Shown here: positions 15,739 to 25,059 of the stretch, piece after piece
Position numbering within the stretch: the first letter of the stretch is position 1
Layout: every line of letters begins with the position of its first letter
Source: Pelagomonas calceolata
Taxonomy: Eukaryota > Sar > Pelagophyceae > Pelagomonadales > Pelagomonadaceae
Reading direction: 5' to 3'
NCBI GenBank assembly: GCA_918797485.1
Contig: CAKKNE010000002.1
Coordinates: 3,066,501-3,130,500, forward strand
DNA length: 64,000 bases
Program-made: the position numbers and the translations under genes
The notes under the pieces: generated by a model
The model's database searches: none
What the model saw: only the letters and a program-made list of their open reading frames with translations
What the model was told of the DNA's origin: nothing

Positions 15739-16896
15739 ATGGCGGCACATGAGCAACGGCTGACGGTCTATCGACCGGTGCTTTGGCGGGGGATAAAGAG
15801 ACAAGAATGGTTTGGCGATAATACGGTTTGGTTTCCTGGTGCCGACGACCACCATATTTTCGGCTGCTTCTTCAGGACCGAGGGTTTCTACGGGATCGAC
15901 ATCTTGAGGATAGATCCGACGGGACCTGGTTTACATTGGGCTCGGCGCGGCGCCACACCAACCGTATCTTTCCCCTACGACGGGGCGCACGGCGACGGTG
16001 CGTCTTGCATGATTAACATCGAGCGATTCGCACCGAACCGTGCGTACTTTAATCTCGAGCTCGAGGCGCTAGACGGCAGCGAAGAGCGCATCACCGAGAT
16101 CAAGTTCGACGGGAATCGGCTACGGTGCTACGGAGGTTGGGCCGTAGAGGATTCCACCACGGTCGCGCCGACCGTTCGCGAGCGCACGTGGCTCAAGCTC
16201 GACGCGGTCCTCGAGGATGGGCCGCCGCCACGACTACTGCTGCGCGTCGACGGCCAGCTCCTTTACGCGATGCCGACCTGGCACAAAAAAGGCGACGAGG
16301 CCAAGAACTGCCAGTGGGTGAGCGAGCTCCTGCCGACGCGCTGCGACGTCCACGGCGACGACGAAACGGCGCAGGAGGCGTGCAGAAAAACGTGCGACAC
16401 TTGCGAGTCGGAGCTGCCGCCGCCCCGGCGCTCGACCTTCGCGCCGACCGTCACGCCGTCGGAGGAGGAGGAGTGCCGGACCGATATCTGCCTAGAGCGG
16501 CATGTTGTCCCACTGCTCGAAGGGCGTGCCGCCCGCGACGTAGCCCCGGTAGGGCGCGACGGCGTGCTCGCCGGAAACGAGGGGCGTGCAGCCCGCGATG
16601 AAGCCGAGGAACGCGGCCATGGCGACGCGGCCGTGCTTGATCTCCGCGTGCCGGAACCAGCCGATGTTCGCCTCGACGGTGTCGACGCCGTACTGGGCGA
16701 GGATCGTGGAGCCCGCGAGGTCGAGCGGGTCCCAGTAGCCGGGCGGGCCGGGCATCGAGTTCTGGAGCGCCTCGAGGTCCGCCTTGGTTCGCGGGTGCTC
16801 GTGCCGGGGCTCGTCGGGCTTCGCGAACATTTCGTGCCTGGCGCGGCAGGCGAACATTCAATTCGGCCAGCACCTCGCGGCGAACCAGAGAAGTAA
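15739..16896 (+). CDS. ShKT-domain protein with novel beta-rich N-terminal region
   Basis: ATG 15739 is the first Met in the open frame. Residues 1-190 look beta-strand-rich (RLTVYRPVLWRGIKRQEW, FGCFFRTEGFYGIDILRI, YFNLELEALDGSEERITEIKF) and might form a lectin-like fold; no family is recognised. Residues about 190-225 carry a six-cysteine ShKT-type module (CQWVSELLPTRC, EACRKTCDTC). After about residue 250 the frame runs antisense through the FCP relic at 16492-16857, giving an Arg/Val/Ala-rich tail of about 130 residues that is probably not an ancestral part of the protein. The real 3' end may differ, for example through an unrecognised intron. There is no signal peptide at this start, which is odd for a Cys-rich ShKT protein. 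Confidence 0.6.
   Translation: MAAHEQRLTVYRPVLWRGIKRQEWFGDNTVWFPGADDHHIFGCFFRTEGFYGIDILRIDPTGPGLHWARRGATPTVSFPYDGAHGDGASCMINIERFAPNRAYFNLELEALDGSEERITEIKFDGNRLRCYGGWAVEDSTTVAPTVRERTWLKLDAVLEDGPPPRLLLRVDGQLLYAMPTWHKKGDEAKNCQWVSELLPTRCDVHGDDETAQEACRKTCDTCESELPPPRRSTFAPTVTPSEEEECRTDICLERHVVPLLEGRAARDVAPVGRDGVLAGNEGRAARDEAEERGHGDAAVLDLRVPEPADVRLDGVDAVLGEDRGAREVERVPVAGRAGHRVLERLEVRLGSRVLVPGLVGLREHFVPGAAGEHSIRPAPRGEPEK
16492..16857 (-). pseudogene. Truncated fucoxanthin chlorophyll a/c-binding protein (FCP/LHC) relic
   Basis: The minus-strand frame (ATG 16857, 121 codons) contains the first half of a red-lineage light-harvesting protein: LEALQNSMPGPPGYWDPLDL, then the first membrane helix with the pigment-binding signature IGWFRHAEIKHGRVAMAAFLGF, then YVAGGTPFEQWDNMPL and a stop. 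FCP proteins normally continue for another two helices (about 80-100 residues) and begin with a plastid-targeting presequence; both are absent. Only about 120 bp separate it from the next minus-strand gene end, so there is no room for a normal 5' exon. I read it as a relic cut at both ends. It lies antisense to the tail of the ShKT ORF. Confidence 0.75.
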
Positions 16897-16974
16897 ATAC
16901 GATGTGCCCCTTTTAGGCACGGGGGGGGATGTGCGTCGTAGCGCCTTGTGCGGCTACGAACGAGGGGCTGCCGC

Positions 16975-18909
16975 CTAGCCCTTCGAGAGGAGGAGGAGCG
17001 TCGCGGCGTCGACGTGGAAGGGGCCGCCCTTCGTCGGGTCGCGGTACGCCAGGAACTCGAGCGGCACGCAGTATTTGTTGCCGCGGCGCATCAGCTCGGC
17101 GTAGATCGGGAAGCCCTCGCGGCTGAGGAAGTTGTGGAGGGTCGCCCAGTGCTGCGACGGCCCGCGCGCGCGGTGCGCCCTGGAGAGCCAGAGCGCCACC
17201 GTGCCCGGCTCAGAAGCGCCGGCGGTGTTCCGGCGGTACGAGGCCACCGCGCCGAAGGCGTCGAGGCGGCGGTCGTCGGGCGAGGTCCGCAACAACCGGT
17301 CCCGGAGGCGGTCGCTCTCCGTGGCGAACGCGCCCCAGGTGCCGACGGTCGCGTCGAGCGCGAAGCGGCACTTGAAGAAGCCGCCGTCGAGAGGCTCGCC
17401 GTCGTCCTGCGTCGCCGGCGTCTCGCGCAGCAGCGAGAGGCCGATGGCGCCCATCGCCTCGACCGGGTCGAAGTCGAGCCCGCGGGCGTGGTCCCGCCCC
17501 GGCGGCCGCGGCGTCGCCGTCAGCGCCCACCGGCCCTGGCGGCCGGCATGGGCCCAGCCCTCGGTGCAGTCCGCGGCCGCCCTAGTCATGGCGATGGCCT
17601 CGCCGACCACCAGGCGCCGCAGCGTCGCGACGGCCTCGCCGGGCTTGCCGCGCCAGGCCCGCGCCGCCGCGACGCAGAGCGCGCTGCCCGCCGAGCCGAA
17701 CGCGTACCGTTTCGGCCACGGCCCGGCCTTGAGGATGACCCACTTGTCCTTGTACTTGACCCACACCTCCTCATCGTCCCGGCGGAACTCGTGGTCCTTG
17801 AGGAAGAGCTCGAGGTTGTCCGCGTCGACCTTGATCTCCCGCAGGCCCCCCTCGTCGAAGATCTCCTCCTCGACTAATTCGTTGTGCGCCTCCTCGGTCT
17901 CGCGCGCGCCGGCCGCCGCCGCCGCCCGGCGCGACAGTATCTGTGTGGGGCGTACAGATGCAAGATGCGCCGTCCTCGCCTGGTCGACGCGCGCCGCCTC
18001 GGCCTCGGCCGTCGCCGCCGCGAAGTTGCGCAACTGCGACTCGTTGAACTCGCCCATGCTTTTGAGCGCGTCCTCCCAGGACTGGGGCGGCGGCAGGTCG
18101 ACGACCTTCCACCCACCGCGCTGGACAACAGCCAAAGCGTCCGCATCCGAGCCCACGTTCGCGTTGTTAAAGCGAAACCCGGCGCCGCTGAGCAACGACA
18201 CGTAGGCCTGTGCTTTGCTGATGGAGGCGCCCTCGTCCACGTCGCGCGCCTCCCACTTGGCGCAGACCGCCGACGTGGCCGTGTTGTTGCAGAGCTGGGA
18301 GACGTAAGGTGCAGTGAGGCCGGGGAACGCCGCTGCTGCATCCTTGCGCGTCTTGAAGGGCCGCCACTTATCGTCGCCCTCGCCGGCGAGTCGTACCTCG
18401 CACGCCTTTAGTCCACCGCTGCCGGGCAGGACGACCTTCTCGCCCGTGCGCGCCTTCTCGGCCAGCTCGACGGCGGCGCGGAACTGGGCGAGCTCGCTGG
18501 AAGCTTCCGCGGTCGCGGCGCACGGCTGGCCCTCGTTCAGGTCCTGCTCCGCGAGCGGCGCGGGCTTGGCCGGCGCCGGCGTCGGCTCCGAGCGCTTGGC
18601 CGGCGGCGGCGGGCTCGGCGAGGGCGAGCGGCGGCGCGTGGGCGCGCGCCGCTTCGGCTTCTCCTGCTCGGGCGCCTCGGCTCGCTCGCGGTGGTCGCGG
18701 ACCTCGTCGAAGAGGAACCCCGACCCGGGGGCATAATCCCAACCCATCTTGACCCGCACGTCTTCTAGCAGGGCCTCGTCCCGACACTTCTTCTGGTCGT
18801 TGCCCGGCAGGTCCGCGTACTTGCCCTGGAGGAGGTCGACCGCGGCCTCGACCATCTTTTTCCGGCCTTCCGCGTCCGTCTCGGACTTCTTCGTGGTCTT
18901 CTTGCCCAT
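16975..18909 (-). CDS. Large unknown protein with Lys/Pro-rich N-terminus and a NUMOD1-like patch
   Basis: I chose ATG 18909 (MGKKTTKKSETDAEG); the frame is open further 5' but without an ATG. The result is 644 residues. Residues 1-70 are basic and helical, 75-160 are Arg/Pro-rich and disordered (EKPKRRAPTRRRSPSPSPPPP). A module with the shape of NUMOD1-type DNA-binding repeats follows at about 200-240 (RPFKTRKDAAAAFPGLTAPYVSQLCNN then KWEARD). The C-terminal 350 residues contain Trp-rich segments (EEVWVKYKDKWVILKAGPWPK) and end in PFHVDAATLLLLSKG. No catalytic motif is recognised. Antisense frames in the same stretch are long because of GC bias. Function unknown; the NUMOD1 suggestion is tentative. 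Confidence 0.6.
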   Translation of the reverse strand: MGKKTTKKSETDAEGRKKMVEAAVDLLQGKYADLPGNDQKKCRDEALLEDVRVKMGWDYAPGSGFLFDEVRDHRERAEAPEQEKPKRRAPTRRRSPSPSPPPPAKRSEPTPAPAKPAPLAEQDLNEGQPCAATAEASSELAQFRAAVELAEKARTGEKVVLPGSGGLKACEVRLAGEGDDKWRPFKTRKDAAAAFPGLTAPYVSQLCNNTATSAVCAKWEARDVDEGASISKAQAYVSLLSGAGFRFNNANVGSDADALAVVQRGGWKVVDLPPPQSWEDALKSMGEFNESQLRNFAAATAEAEAARVDQARTAHLASVRPTQILSRRAAAAAGARETEEAHNELVEEEIFDEGGLREIKVDADNLELFLKDHEFRRDDEEVWVKYKDKWVILKAGPWPKRYAFGSAGSALCVAAARAWRGKPGEAVATLRRLVVGEAIAMTRAAADCTEGWAHAGRQGRWALTATPRPPGRDHARGLDFDPVEAMGAIGLSLLRETPATQDDGEPLDGGFFKCRFALDATVGTWGAFATESDRLRDRLLRTSPDDRRLDAFGAVASYRRNTAGASEPGTVALWLSRAHRARGPSQHWATLHNFLSREGFPIYAELMRRGNKYCVPLEFLAYRDPTKGGPFHVDAATLLLLSKG

Positions 18910-19550
18910 GATGCGGTGGCCGTGGCGCGGCGACGGACGCAGGCAGGGCGGCGACGGCTTTCTGGCCTGTGAGGCAGACGCCGTCCGAGACCGCGCCCCG
19001 TCCGCGGCGCGAGCCCACGTCACCACGCGCGGCGCGCCTCAGAGCCGCGGGCCGCCACCGCCGCCTCGGCGGTCGCGCTGAAGCATCGCTCTCGCTGGCG
19101 CGGCGCCGGCGTCCTGAGGACGGCTGGTGCTTGCTCAGCTGAGTGAGATGCGGCGCCGCGCCGAGAGAGCGCGCGCGGCGCAGCGCGACAGCGCGCGCGC
19201 GCGGTCGTTAGATCGATCAGAAGGAGATCCGGTCGATTTCAACGAGTGGTCTCGTGTGGGCGGCCCCGAGCGATCGGAGATGCTCTCTGTCGAATTAAAA
19301 AATGGCAGTTGATAGTGTGAAAGACACTCTAGGATTACGGCGCTGGATGCTCACGCTTGCGTGGGTTCTGGCGCTGGTTTTTGAGCCAAATTTGGTGCGC
19401 CTGGCGCTACTTACGAGGCACGGGAAGATGTGGACTTGATCCGCGCGATTTTAGGTTCGAAGACTCTCTAGGGTTGGGAAGGCAGCCCTTACCCCAAAAC
19501 CACAAGCTGCCCCGCCGTCAGCGGGGGATAGCGATGGCCGCCCGACGACG
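18910..19550. other. Intergenic stretch, CG-repeat rich
   Basis: This is the 5' side of the minus gene at 18909. It contains CGCGCGCG-rich patches (19160-19205). A segment at 19447-19505 faintly resembles a tRNA on the minus strand (see rejected items). No gene is supported. Confidence 0.35.
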
Positions 19551-19813
19551 GACTCCCGCGTCGCCGTGGCGGGCGCGCTGGACGTCGTCGGGCGCCGACT
19601 AGCATGGTGCACTCGATCGCGGCCGCGAGCCGACGGCGCGGACCAGAGCCAGAAGGACCGCTCGCCGCCTCACCCGGGAACGGAGGAAAGACGCGGACGC
19701 CCGTGTCGCCGTGGCGGGCGCGCTGGACGTCGTCGGGCGCCGATTAGCATCATGCACTCGAAGGCCGCCGCGAGCCGACGCACGGAACAGAAGGACCGCC
19801 CGCCGCCAGCCGG
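19551..19813. repeat. Imperfect tandem duplication, period about 145 bp
   Basis: A block of about 120 bp starting TCGCCGTGGCGGGCGCGCTG at 19561 recurs at 19706 with scattered substitutions; the first 36 bp are nearly identical and the rest is about 75-80% similar by eye. Both copies carry the CGAxTAGCAT and AGAAGGACCG segments. No intact ORF explains the duplication. Confidence 0.65.
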
Positions 19814-20469
19814 GAACGCCATCGGCACGTAGGCCACCCAGGGCGTCGCGAAGGAGCGGAACGCGCCCAACGGTGGGCCCAGCAGTAAATACTGACTACG
19901 CCACGGCGTCGACGACAGAGCCCCGTTCACTGTCCTCGCTCCCGCGGTCAGGCGGCCGTGCAGGGCCTCTTCAGGCTGTAATGCCCAGTTGTCGAACACC
20001 CACGACGCCGCGGCCGACGTCCGCCACACGCTCACCAACGCCTCCGATGCGTCGGCAATGACATGATTCTAGTTGCCCGAGTCGATGGCGATGCTCGACG
20101 GGAGTAGTAAGTCCGGTTTTCTTAATAATATTCTGTCGCCCGGTCCGCCGGCACGGCCTTCTTCTCCATGGGCTCCGCGCCCGGGATGAACGCGCCGCCC
20201 AGCTCGTAGGACTCGCGTGCGTCTTCGACGCCTTCGCCCTAACATCCAAGCCTCTCTACTCTGTTATGATGCTGCTGGGGAACGCTCAATACGAGCATAC
20301 TAGACCCACAGGGCCCCGTCCCGCGTAGACCCGTTTTGCCCGAAAAACGACCAGATTACCCTCCAGCGCGAGGTCCCCCGGCGACGGGGTCGCCTGGAAG
20401 CTAGGCTCGAAACTTCCTTTCTTAATCCTCCGCCGGGCCCTTGTGGCGCGGCGGGACTTCGCCGACTCA
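19814..20469 (-). other. Coding-like fragments, probably decayed gene remains
   Basis: Two minus-strand stretches read like protein without a start or complete frame. About 20247-20106 ends in SYELGGAFIPGAEPMEKKAV and a stop, preceded by an acceptor-like GTTAG. About 20038-19820 contains LGPPLGAFRSFATPWVAYVP. They could be 3' exons of a gene whose 5' part I cannot place, or relics. I cannot identify a family. Confidence 0.35.
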
Positions 20470-21300
20470 TCACCGGCAGCAAAGAACCCCACTACGACGT
20501 GGCGTTCTCCGAGGCCTCTCCCGGGACCCGGAAGCGATAACCTGTGCGGGAATCAAAACGGAGTTGCGCACAGGCCCACCGCGGTCTGCGCGTTGCATTT
20601 TGGCACTGGTCCTACCTCCTGGGGCGAGGCCGTCGTCGACCCGGCGCCAGTCCGTGCGCGCGGGCGGCCAGTCGTCGCCGGGCGGCGTGTCCGCCTCCGG
20701 CCATACCTCGCGGCAATACTCGCGCGCGGCACCGGCTTGATTGCGCGCGGCGGCGAGCGGACCACCTGGGGCGAGGAACGCAGAGAGACGGGAGTCATCG
20801 CTATAATAATCATAATTCCCGCGCATGCGGCTGATACACACGCGCGCTTTGAGAGCTAACGCGACAGATCCAGTTTCGTGAGCCGCCAGCACAAGACGCA
20901 AACACAAGTCCCGGGTGAAGTCGGGCAGTCGTAAGAAGCACGCGCTCAACTCTTCGAGGTGCGTGGGGTCCGCGCTGCTGGTGCGAATTTCGGCGCTCAG
21001 CGCCCGATCCATCGCCGCGGGGATGGGAATCTCTGCCGCGCCAAGAGCATATGACATGGCCTCCCGTTGCGCCCGTGTTCCCGCCGCGGCCATGAACCGC
21101 TCGGCGAGTTGCAACTGGACGTAGTACACGTGGTGCCGACAGGCACGGCTCCTGAGCGCTTGCTGCACGTCGACGGCGAAGCCGCGTGACGTCGCGACCA
21201 AATCCCCGTCGAACGCCTCGGCGGCGCTCAGGAAATCCAAGATCAGTGGGGTCACGTCCGTATCAAAGACCCTGGCCAGGCCGGCGTAGGCCATGGTCAT
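20470..21300 (-). CDS. Hypothetical protein, helical
   Basis: A 276-residue ORF from ATG 21300 (a second Met two codons later). Residues 1-180 are helical with regularly spaced leucines and alanines (LARVFDTDVTPLILDFLSAA, HHVYYVQLQLAERFMAAAG, LSACFLRLPDFTRDLCLRLV), which could be an alpha-solenoid or F-box-like adaptor region; nothing specific is recognised. The last 60 residues (after NYDYYSDDSRLSAFLAPGG) become Arg/Pro-rich and may read past a real splice donor, because the sequence quality changes there. No signal peptide or membrane segment. Confidence 0.5.
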   Translation of the reverse strand: MTMAYAGLARVFDTDVTPLILDFLSAAEAFDGDLVATSRGFAVDVQQALRSRACRHHVYYVQLQLAERFMAAAGTRAQREAMSYALGAAEIPIPAAMDRALSAEIRTSSADPTHLEELSACFLRLPDFTRDLCLRLVLAAHETGSVALALKARVCISRMRGNYDYYSDDSRLSAFLAPGGPLAAARNQAGAAREYCREVWPEADTPPGDDWPPARTDWRRVDDGLAPGGRTSAKMQRADRGGPVRNSVLIPAQVIASGSRERPRRTPRRSGVLCCR

Positions 21301-21528
21301 TTCGCGCTCTTTTTGTTCTGGCTGTCAACTGACGCCTCGTACTCCGCGTGTAGAGATCACCGGCTGGCGCGAGAAGCACAACTTCTGCTGGAGGTATATA
21401 GAAGCTGTACCACGCGCCTCGAAGCGATCTCTATGGCCCCTAGGCGGAGGCAGGGGCATGCGCGGCCGCGCCGCAGAGCTGGCTCTGCGGCAGATTTCAC
21501 CTCCTTTATTCGGGGAGGTATCCACTGA
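21301..21528. other. Short gene-free stretch
   Basis: The 5' flank of the minus gene at 21300; no motif or ORF that I can support. Confidence 0.3.
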
Positions 21529-21825
21529 GGCGCGTACACGAGTGGGTGTGGACCTCTCGAGAGTCTCGGCTGGCCCGGCGTCTTCCGGGAGCTCAAGAGG
21601 GCCCTGCCGACAACGCACGTCTTCCTGCTCGTCGCGATGATGGGGGAGCTCTATTCGCTGACCGAGGCGAAGGACGTGTACGAGCTCGTGATGGGGGCGC
21701 TCCTTAAGGACACGAGCCAGCAATCCGCGGTAAGGGTGGCGGCGGCGATGATCTCCGTGGCGCCCATGGGCGACGTGCTGCGCGCCGTCGCGGCCGCAAA
21801 GGCGAAGGTGGCGCCGTCGGCCTAG
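21529..21825 (+). other. Coding-like fragment without a clear start
   Basis: From an in-frame stop at 21526 to a TAG ending at 21825, one plus frame reads as a plausible protein: LGWPGVFRELKRALPTTHVF, LLVAMMGELYSLTEAKDVYE, then LVMGALLKDTSQQSAVRVAAAMISVAPMGDVLRAV. The first ATG in it (21637) lies inside the apparently conserved part, so the fragment probably needs a 5' exon or is a relic. Function unknown. Confidence 0.35.
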
Positions 21826-22093
21826 ACTACCTACCGCGCGGAGCTTCGACTACTGACTGAGATGTGTAAAGAACATGATGTTTATATCCCATGGGAGTCC
21901 ATTTGACTGAAGTGACGGGTTTTGTCACTCGATGTCGATCCTCGAGAAAAAGTGGTCGCAGACGGCAAAGATCAACGCCTACGCAGCTGCTTGAAGCAGT
22001 TTTGAACGGTCCGCCGCCGCTGCGCGACCGGTGGCCACAGAGGAGACGTCAAAGAGCATCTCTGAGGAGCAGCCATACAGAGAGCACTGAGCC

Positions 22094-23151
22094 ATGATAC
22101 TCCTTACCGCACTGCTGCTGGCACGCCTCGAGGCCTACACGCCACAACAGAACCGCAAACACATCACAGCACTGCAAGCAAAAAGGCCCTTCGTCCACGT
22201 GCCCTACGGCCAGGACGCGCCCTCGGACGTGAAGACGCTCGCCTGCGACGGCCGCGTCCCCAAGGCCACGCTCGACCTGAGCCACTGGACGGACAACACC
22301 ACGCCCCAGGATCTGTATGCCGACACGTCGACCGAGATCGCCCTGAACCTCGCTCGAAGTTCAGAGTACGGAGAGTACGACACTGCCACAGTCGTCAACA
22401 ACCACTTCGACGTCGACGGCGTGCTGTCGGCCTGGGCGGCGACGGATCCTGAGAGTGCGTTGCCGCACTTTCAATTATTGTGTGACGCGGCGGCGTGCGG
22501 GGATTTTGGCGAATGGCCTTCCGACGAAGGCGTGAAGCTGTGTTATGCCGTGGCGGAATTGGAGGATCCGTCCGCCGACGACGGAGGCTACGCTTCCGCA
22601 CTGAAAAAGCTCCCCGACGTCGTGCAGAATTTAGCTGAGTACGAGCACTTGTGGGGCCCGGGCTTCGCTAGTGTTTGTGATGATTATGATGACATGGCGG
22701 AGGGATTCGGCGAGGTCTCGGAAGGTGCCGGTGATATCGCGCTGGTCATGGAGCCTCCTGGTAGGAGGGCGCGATCACCGGTATCGATTCGGCGTCCGGG
22801 GGCCTTCGACTCACGACGGTGCGACGCCATCGATGCGGTCCCGCGCAGGCGGTGGACCGCCAGCTTAGGGAAGCGGGCATAACGCCGACGCGGTTATTGC
22901 GGGCGTCGTTCTTCTGCGGCGCCTGGATGTACGAGTACGAGCTCGTGGGCCACGGCTGGGTCAAGCGGTTGAGAGATAGACGCCTCGCGCCTCCTATAAA
23001 TGTGGACGCGGTCGTCTCAGCATTGGGCAAGCCGTGGGCGCCGGGCGGGCGGGCAGGCCTATGCAAGGCCTGCCGGACGGCCGAGGCCGTTCCTCACGAG
23101 CCTCAGGCCATGCTCGAGTTGCTACTGGAGGCAGATCTGGGTGCATCATAA
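22094..23151 (+). CDS. DUF6687-family protein (two exons)
   Basis: Starts at ATG 22094 with a short hydrophobic leader (MILLTALLLARLEAYTP). Residues 30-190 fit the bacterial-type DUF6687 pattern as I know it: ACDGRVPKATLDLSHWTDNTTP, YADTSTEIALNLARS, the signature VVNNHFDVDGVLSAWAATDPESAL, then DAAACGDFGEWPSDEGVKL. NHFDVDG resembles the metal-binding loop of DHH-type phosphoesterases, so hydrolase activity is a possible inference. The first frame degrades after about residue 222. The family C-terminus (YEYELVGHGWVKRLRDRRLA, PPINVDAVVSALG) lies in another frame ending at 23151, so an intron is required. An in-phase solution joins 22094-22780 to 22849-23151 (329 residues). The leader suggests secretion or organelle import. 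Confidence 0.7.
22761..22848 (+). other. Intron region of the DUF6687 gene
   Basis: The acceptor CCGCGCAG ends at 22848. Candidate donors are GTAGGA at 22761 (needs a later acceptor to keep frame) and GTATCG at 22781 (in phase with 22848). The stretch carries ACGCCATCGATGCG at 22824-22837, one mismatch from the shared intron 14-mer. Confidence 0.5.
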
Positions 23152-23166
23152 ATCTATTTACACTTC

Positions 23167-25059
23167 CTATGAATTCTCAGAGCTCCGTGTGAGCTCGTCG
23201 TCCTTCGTCGGCGTGTCGTCGCTCGCCGGCCGCTCGCCGTCGACAAAGGGGTACGCGATGACGTCGCTGACCGTCGACGGCGCCTTGGCCTTCGGCACCT
23301 TAACCGCGCCCGGGTTTTTAGCAGAAAAAGCAGCGAGCCACGCTTCCGACAGCGACGCGTCGGCGTCGGGCCTAGGTCGCGCCCGCCACCCGCCCGCGCC
23401 CCTTGAGGCCAAGCCCCGCCGCACGAGGTCCGGTAAAGCAGCTAGCGCCGCGTCCGCCGCGGCGCCGGCCCGCGTCGGGTCTGCGGCATCGACGGCCGTC
23501 GTGGTCAAAATTTCGTTCCGCAGCCGCTCCTCGTCCACAGCGTCGTACTCGCCCCAGCTCAATCTACGTAAAGCGCCGAGACACAATGCCTTCGCTCTCG
23601 CGTCCGTTTCTACCGCATCGCGAGCGGCCGCGTCGCACACGGTCGCGCCCTTGGCCCGCACCCTATCCCTCAAAGCTCGCGTCGTCTCGAGCTCGTACAT
23701 GTTCCTACGGGCTTTCGTGTTGAACAACAAGCGAGACACCCACGCGAACACCGCTACCGAAGCGGCCACGTCTCCCCATACCGTCCCGAGTCTCTGGGCC
23801 GCCACCAGCAATAAAAATGTAGCACCGGTGACGACGTCGAAGCGCACGGCATCTAACGGTCTCACACGCAGTCGTCGCGTCGGCCACAGGGTCCCCAGCG
23901 TTCGCAACGGCACGTCCTCGTACAGCGCCAGGCCCAAGCGCCGAGGCCCCCGCTTCGCCGCTAATGATGGATCGGTAGCATGTAATGCTACCACCCTATC
24001 ATAAGCTAAACACCGTCTAGGGGGCGGTCGTCGCAATGCTCTTGCAGCCCCCCACAACGACGTCGCGTTCGTCAGGGCGCTGTCGACCGCCGCGCCCACG
24101 CCTCTCCTAGGTAATTCGACCCAGCCGTATTTCGGTCTGGTTGACTGCGCCAGGTCCGCCGTCGGACCGGCACACCCGACGCCATCTACAGCAAAGGCAG
24201 CGACATCGCACTCCTCCTCATCTATGGCTCTATTGGCGCCCCATCTTGTTAAGAGCTGTCTCGACGTTTTTGTCACAATACCGAGACACAACCGGAAAGG
24301 TTTCGTGACGACCCTTCGCACTCGAGAAGGCTTCGGCAAGTCCTCGAGGTCATAACTCTCGCCCTTCATCATCTTGGTAGCAATCGCCGCGTTCTTGGCG
24401 ATGTTGCCCACTCTTCTGCCAGATCGTTCGACGCTCTCCGACAATAAATACTCTAGAGCATCCGCGAACCCAAGGGGCTCATCGAAGACGCGGACACCCC
24501 TCCGCCAGCACCTCATTTCTGTTAAAGGTCGATCATCCACATCGACCCGCAAACCCGCATCTCTCGCGAGGGCATCACATAAGCCTCGCTCTCGCGCATC
24601 GACTTCCACATACCCAGCTCGTTCTAGCCACTTCGCCAACGCCCCGGAAAACCGTTTCACGGCGAGCTCCGCTTGCGCATTATCTAAGGCTTTTTCCTCT
24701 CTACTTCCGAACCAGGATCTACCTGGTATTCTTGAAGGCTGCTCCGCTCGCGGGGCTTCCCAGGCCTGCCTTGCGGCGGCGTACAAGTCCTCTAATCTTT
24801 TTTTGTCTTCGGACACTTCCGCTCCTAGGAGTCGTTCTAACGAATCTAACGACTCGCCACCGACCCTCGACGCCGACTGGGGCGCGATCTGGCCTCTTTC
24901 AGCCGCTAGTAACAGTCGTTGTTCGGGCTGCGGCCGCGCCATGCCGGGCCCGGCCAGCGACATGGATCTAGCGGTTGTGGCTAGGATGAGGACGTGGGAG
25001 ACCTCGAGGGCCGACGCCGTCGCTAGCGCCAGCGCCGCGGCGAGGTAGAGCTTCGCCAT
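23167..25059 (-). CDS. DUF3754/TMEM143-like membrane protein
   Basis: A 630-residue ORF from ATG 25059. A signal or transit-type N-terminus (MAKLYLAAALALATASALEV) precedes a long helical region with a KKRLEDLYAAARQAWE coiled-coil-like segment. The DUF3754 hallmarks lie around residues 370-450: LGLALYEDVPLRTLGTLWPTRRLRVRPLDAVRFD, then a hydrophobic helix pair (VVTGATFLLLVAAQRLG, VAASVAVFAWVSRLLF) and NTKARRNMYELETTRALRDRV. The family occurs in mitochondria (TMEM143) and plastids; its molecular role is not established. The C-terminus is Ala/Asp-rich and charged. The stop is 15 bp from the convergent DUF6687 stop. Confidence 0.8.
   Translation of the reverse strand: MAKLYLAAALALATASALEVSHVLILATTARSMSLAGPGMARPQPEQRLLLAAERGQIAPQSASRVGGESLDSLERLLGAEVSEDKKRLEDLYAAARQAWEAPRAEQPSRIPGRSWFGSREEKALDNAQAELAVKRFSGALAKWLERAGYVEVDARERGLCDALARDAGLRVDVDDRPLTEMRCWRRGVRVFDEPLGFADALEYLLSESVERSGRRVGNIAKNAAIATKMMKGESYDLEDLPKPSRVRRVVTKPFRLCLGIVTKTSRQLLTRWGANRAIDEEECDVAAFAVDGVGCAGPTADLAQSTRPKYGWVELPRRGVGAAVDSALTNATSLWGAARALRRPPPRRCLAYDRVVALHATDPSLAAKRGPRRLGLALYEDVPLRTLGTLWPTRRLRVRPLDAVRFDVVTGATFLLLVAAQRLGTVWGDVAASVAVFAWVSRLLFNTKARRNMYELETTRALRDRVRAKGATVCDAAARDAVETDARAKALCLGALRRLSWGEYDAVDEERLRNEILTTTAVDAADPTRAGAAADAALAALPDLVRRGLASRGAGGWRARPRPDADASLSEAWLAAFSAKNPGAVKVPKAKAPSTVSDVIAYPFVDGERPASDDTPTKDDELTRSSENS

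Noticed and set aside
16560-17880. Long plus-strand frames opposite the FCP relic and the 16975-18909 gene
   Set aside because: Arg/Val/Glu-rich antisense shadows; no recognisable motif.
17936-17975. CCACACAG near a possible introner 3' end inside the 16975-18909 gene
   Set aside because: The frame runs through without a stop and no donor or matching terminal repeat lies at a sensible distance.
19441-19510. tRNA-like stretch on the minus strand (acceptor-like GGTTTTG/TAAAATC, TTCGAA near a B-box position)
   Set aside because: The T-arm and D-arm do not fold into proper stems and there is no A box or oligo-T terminator.
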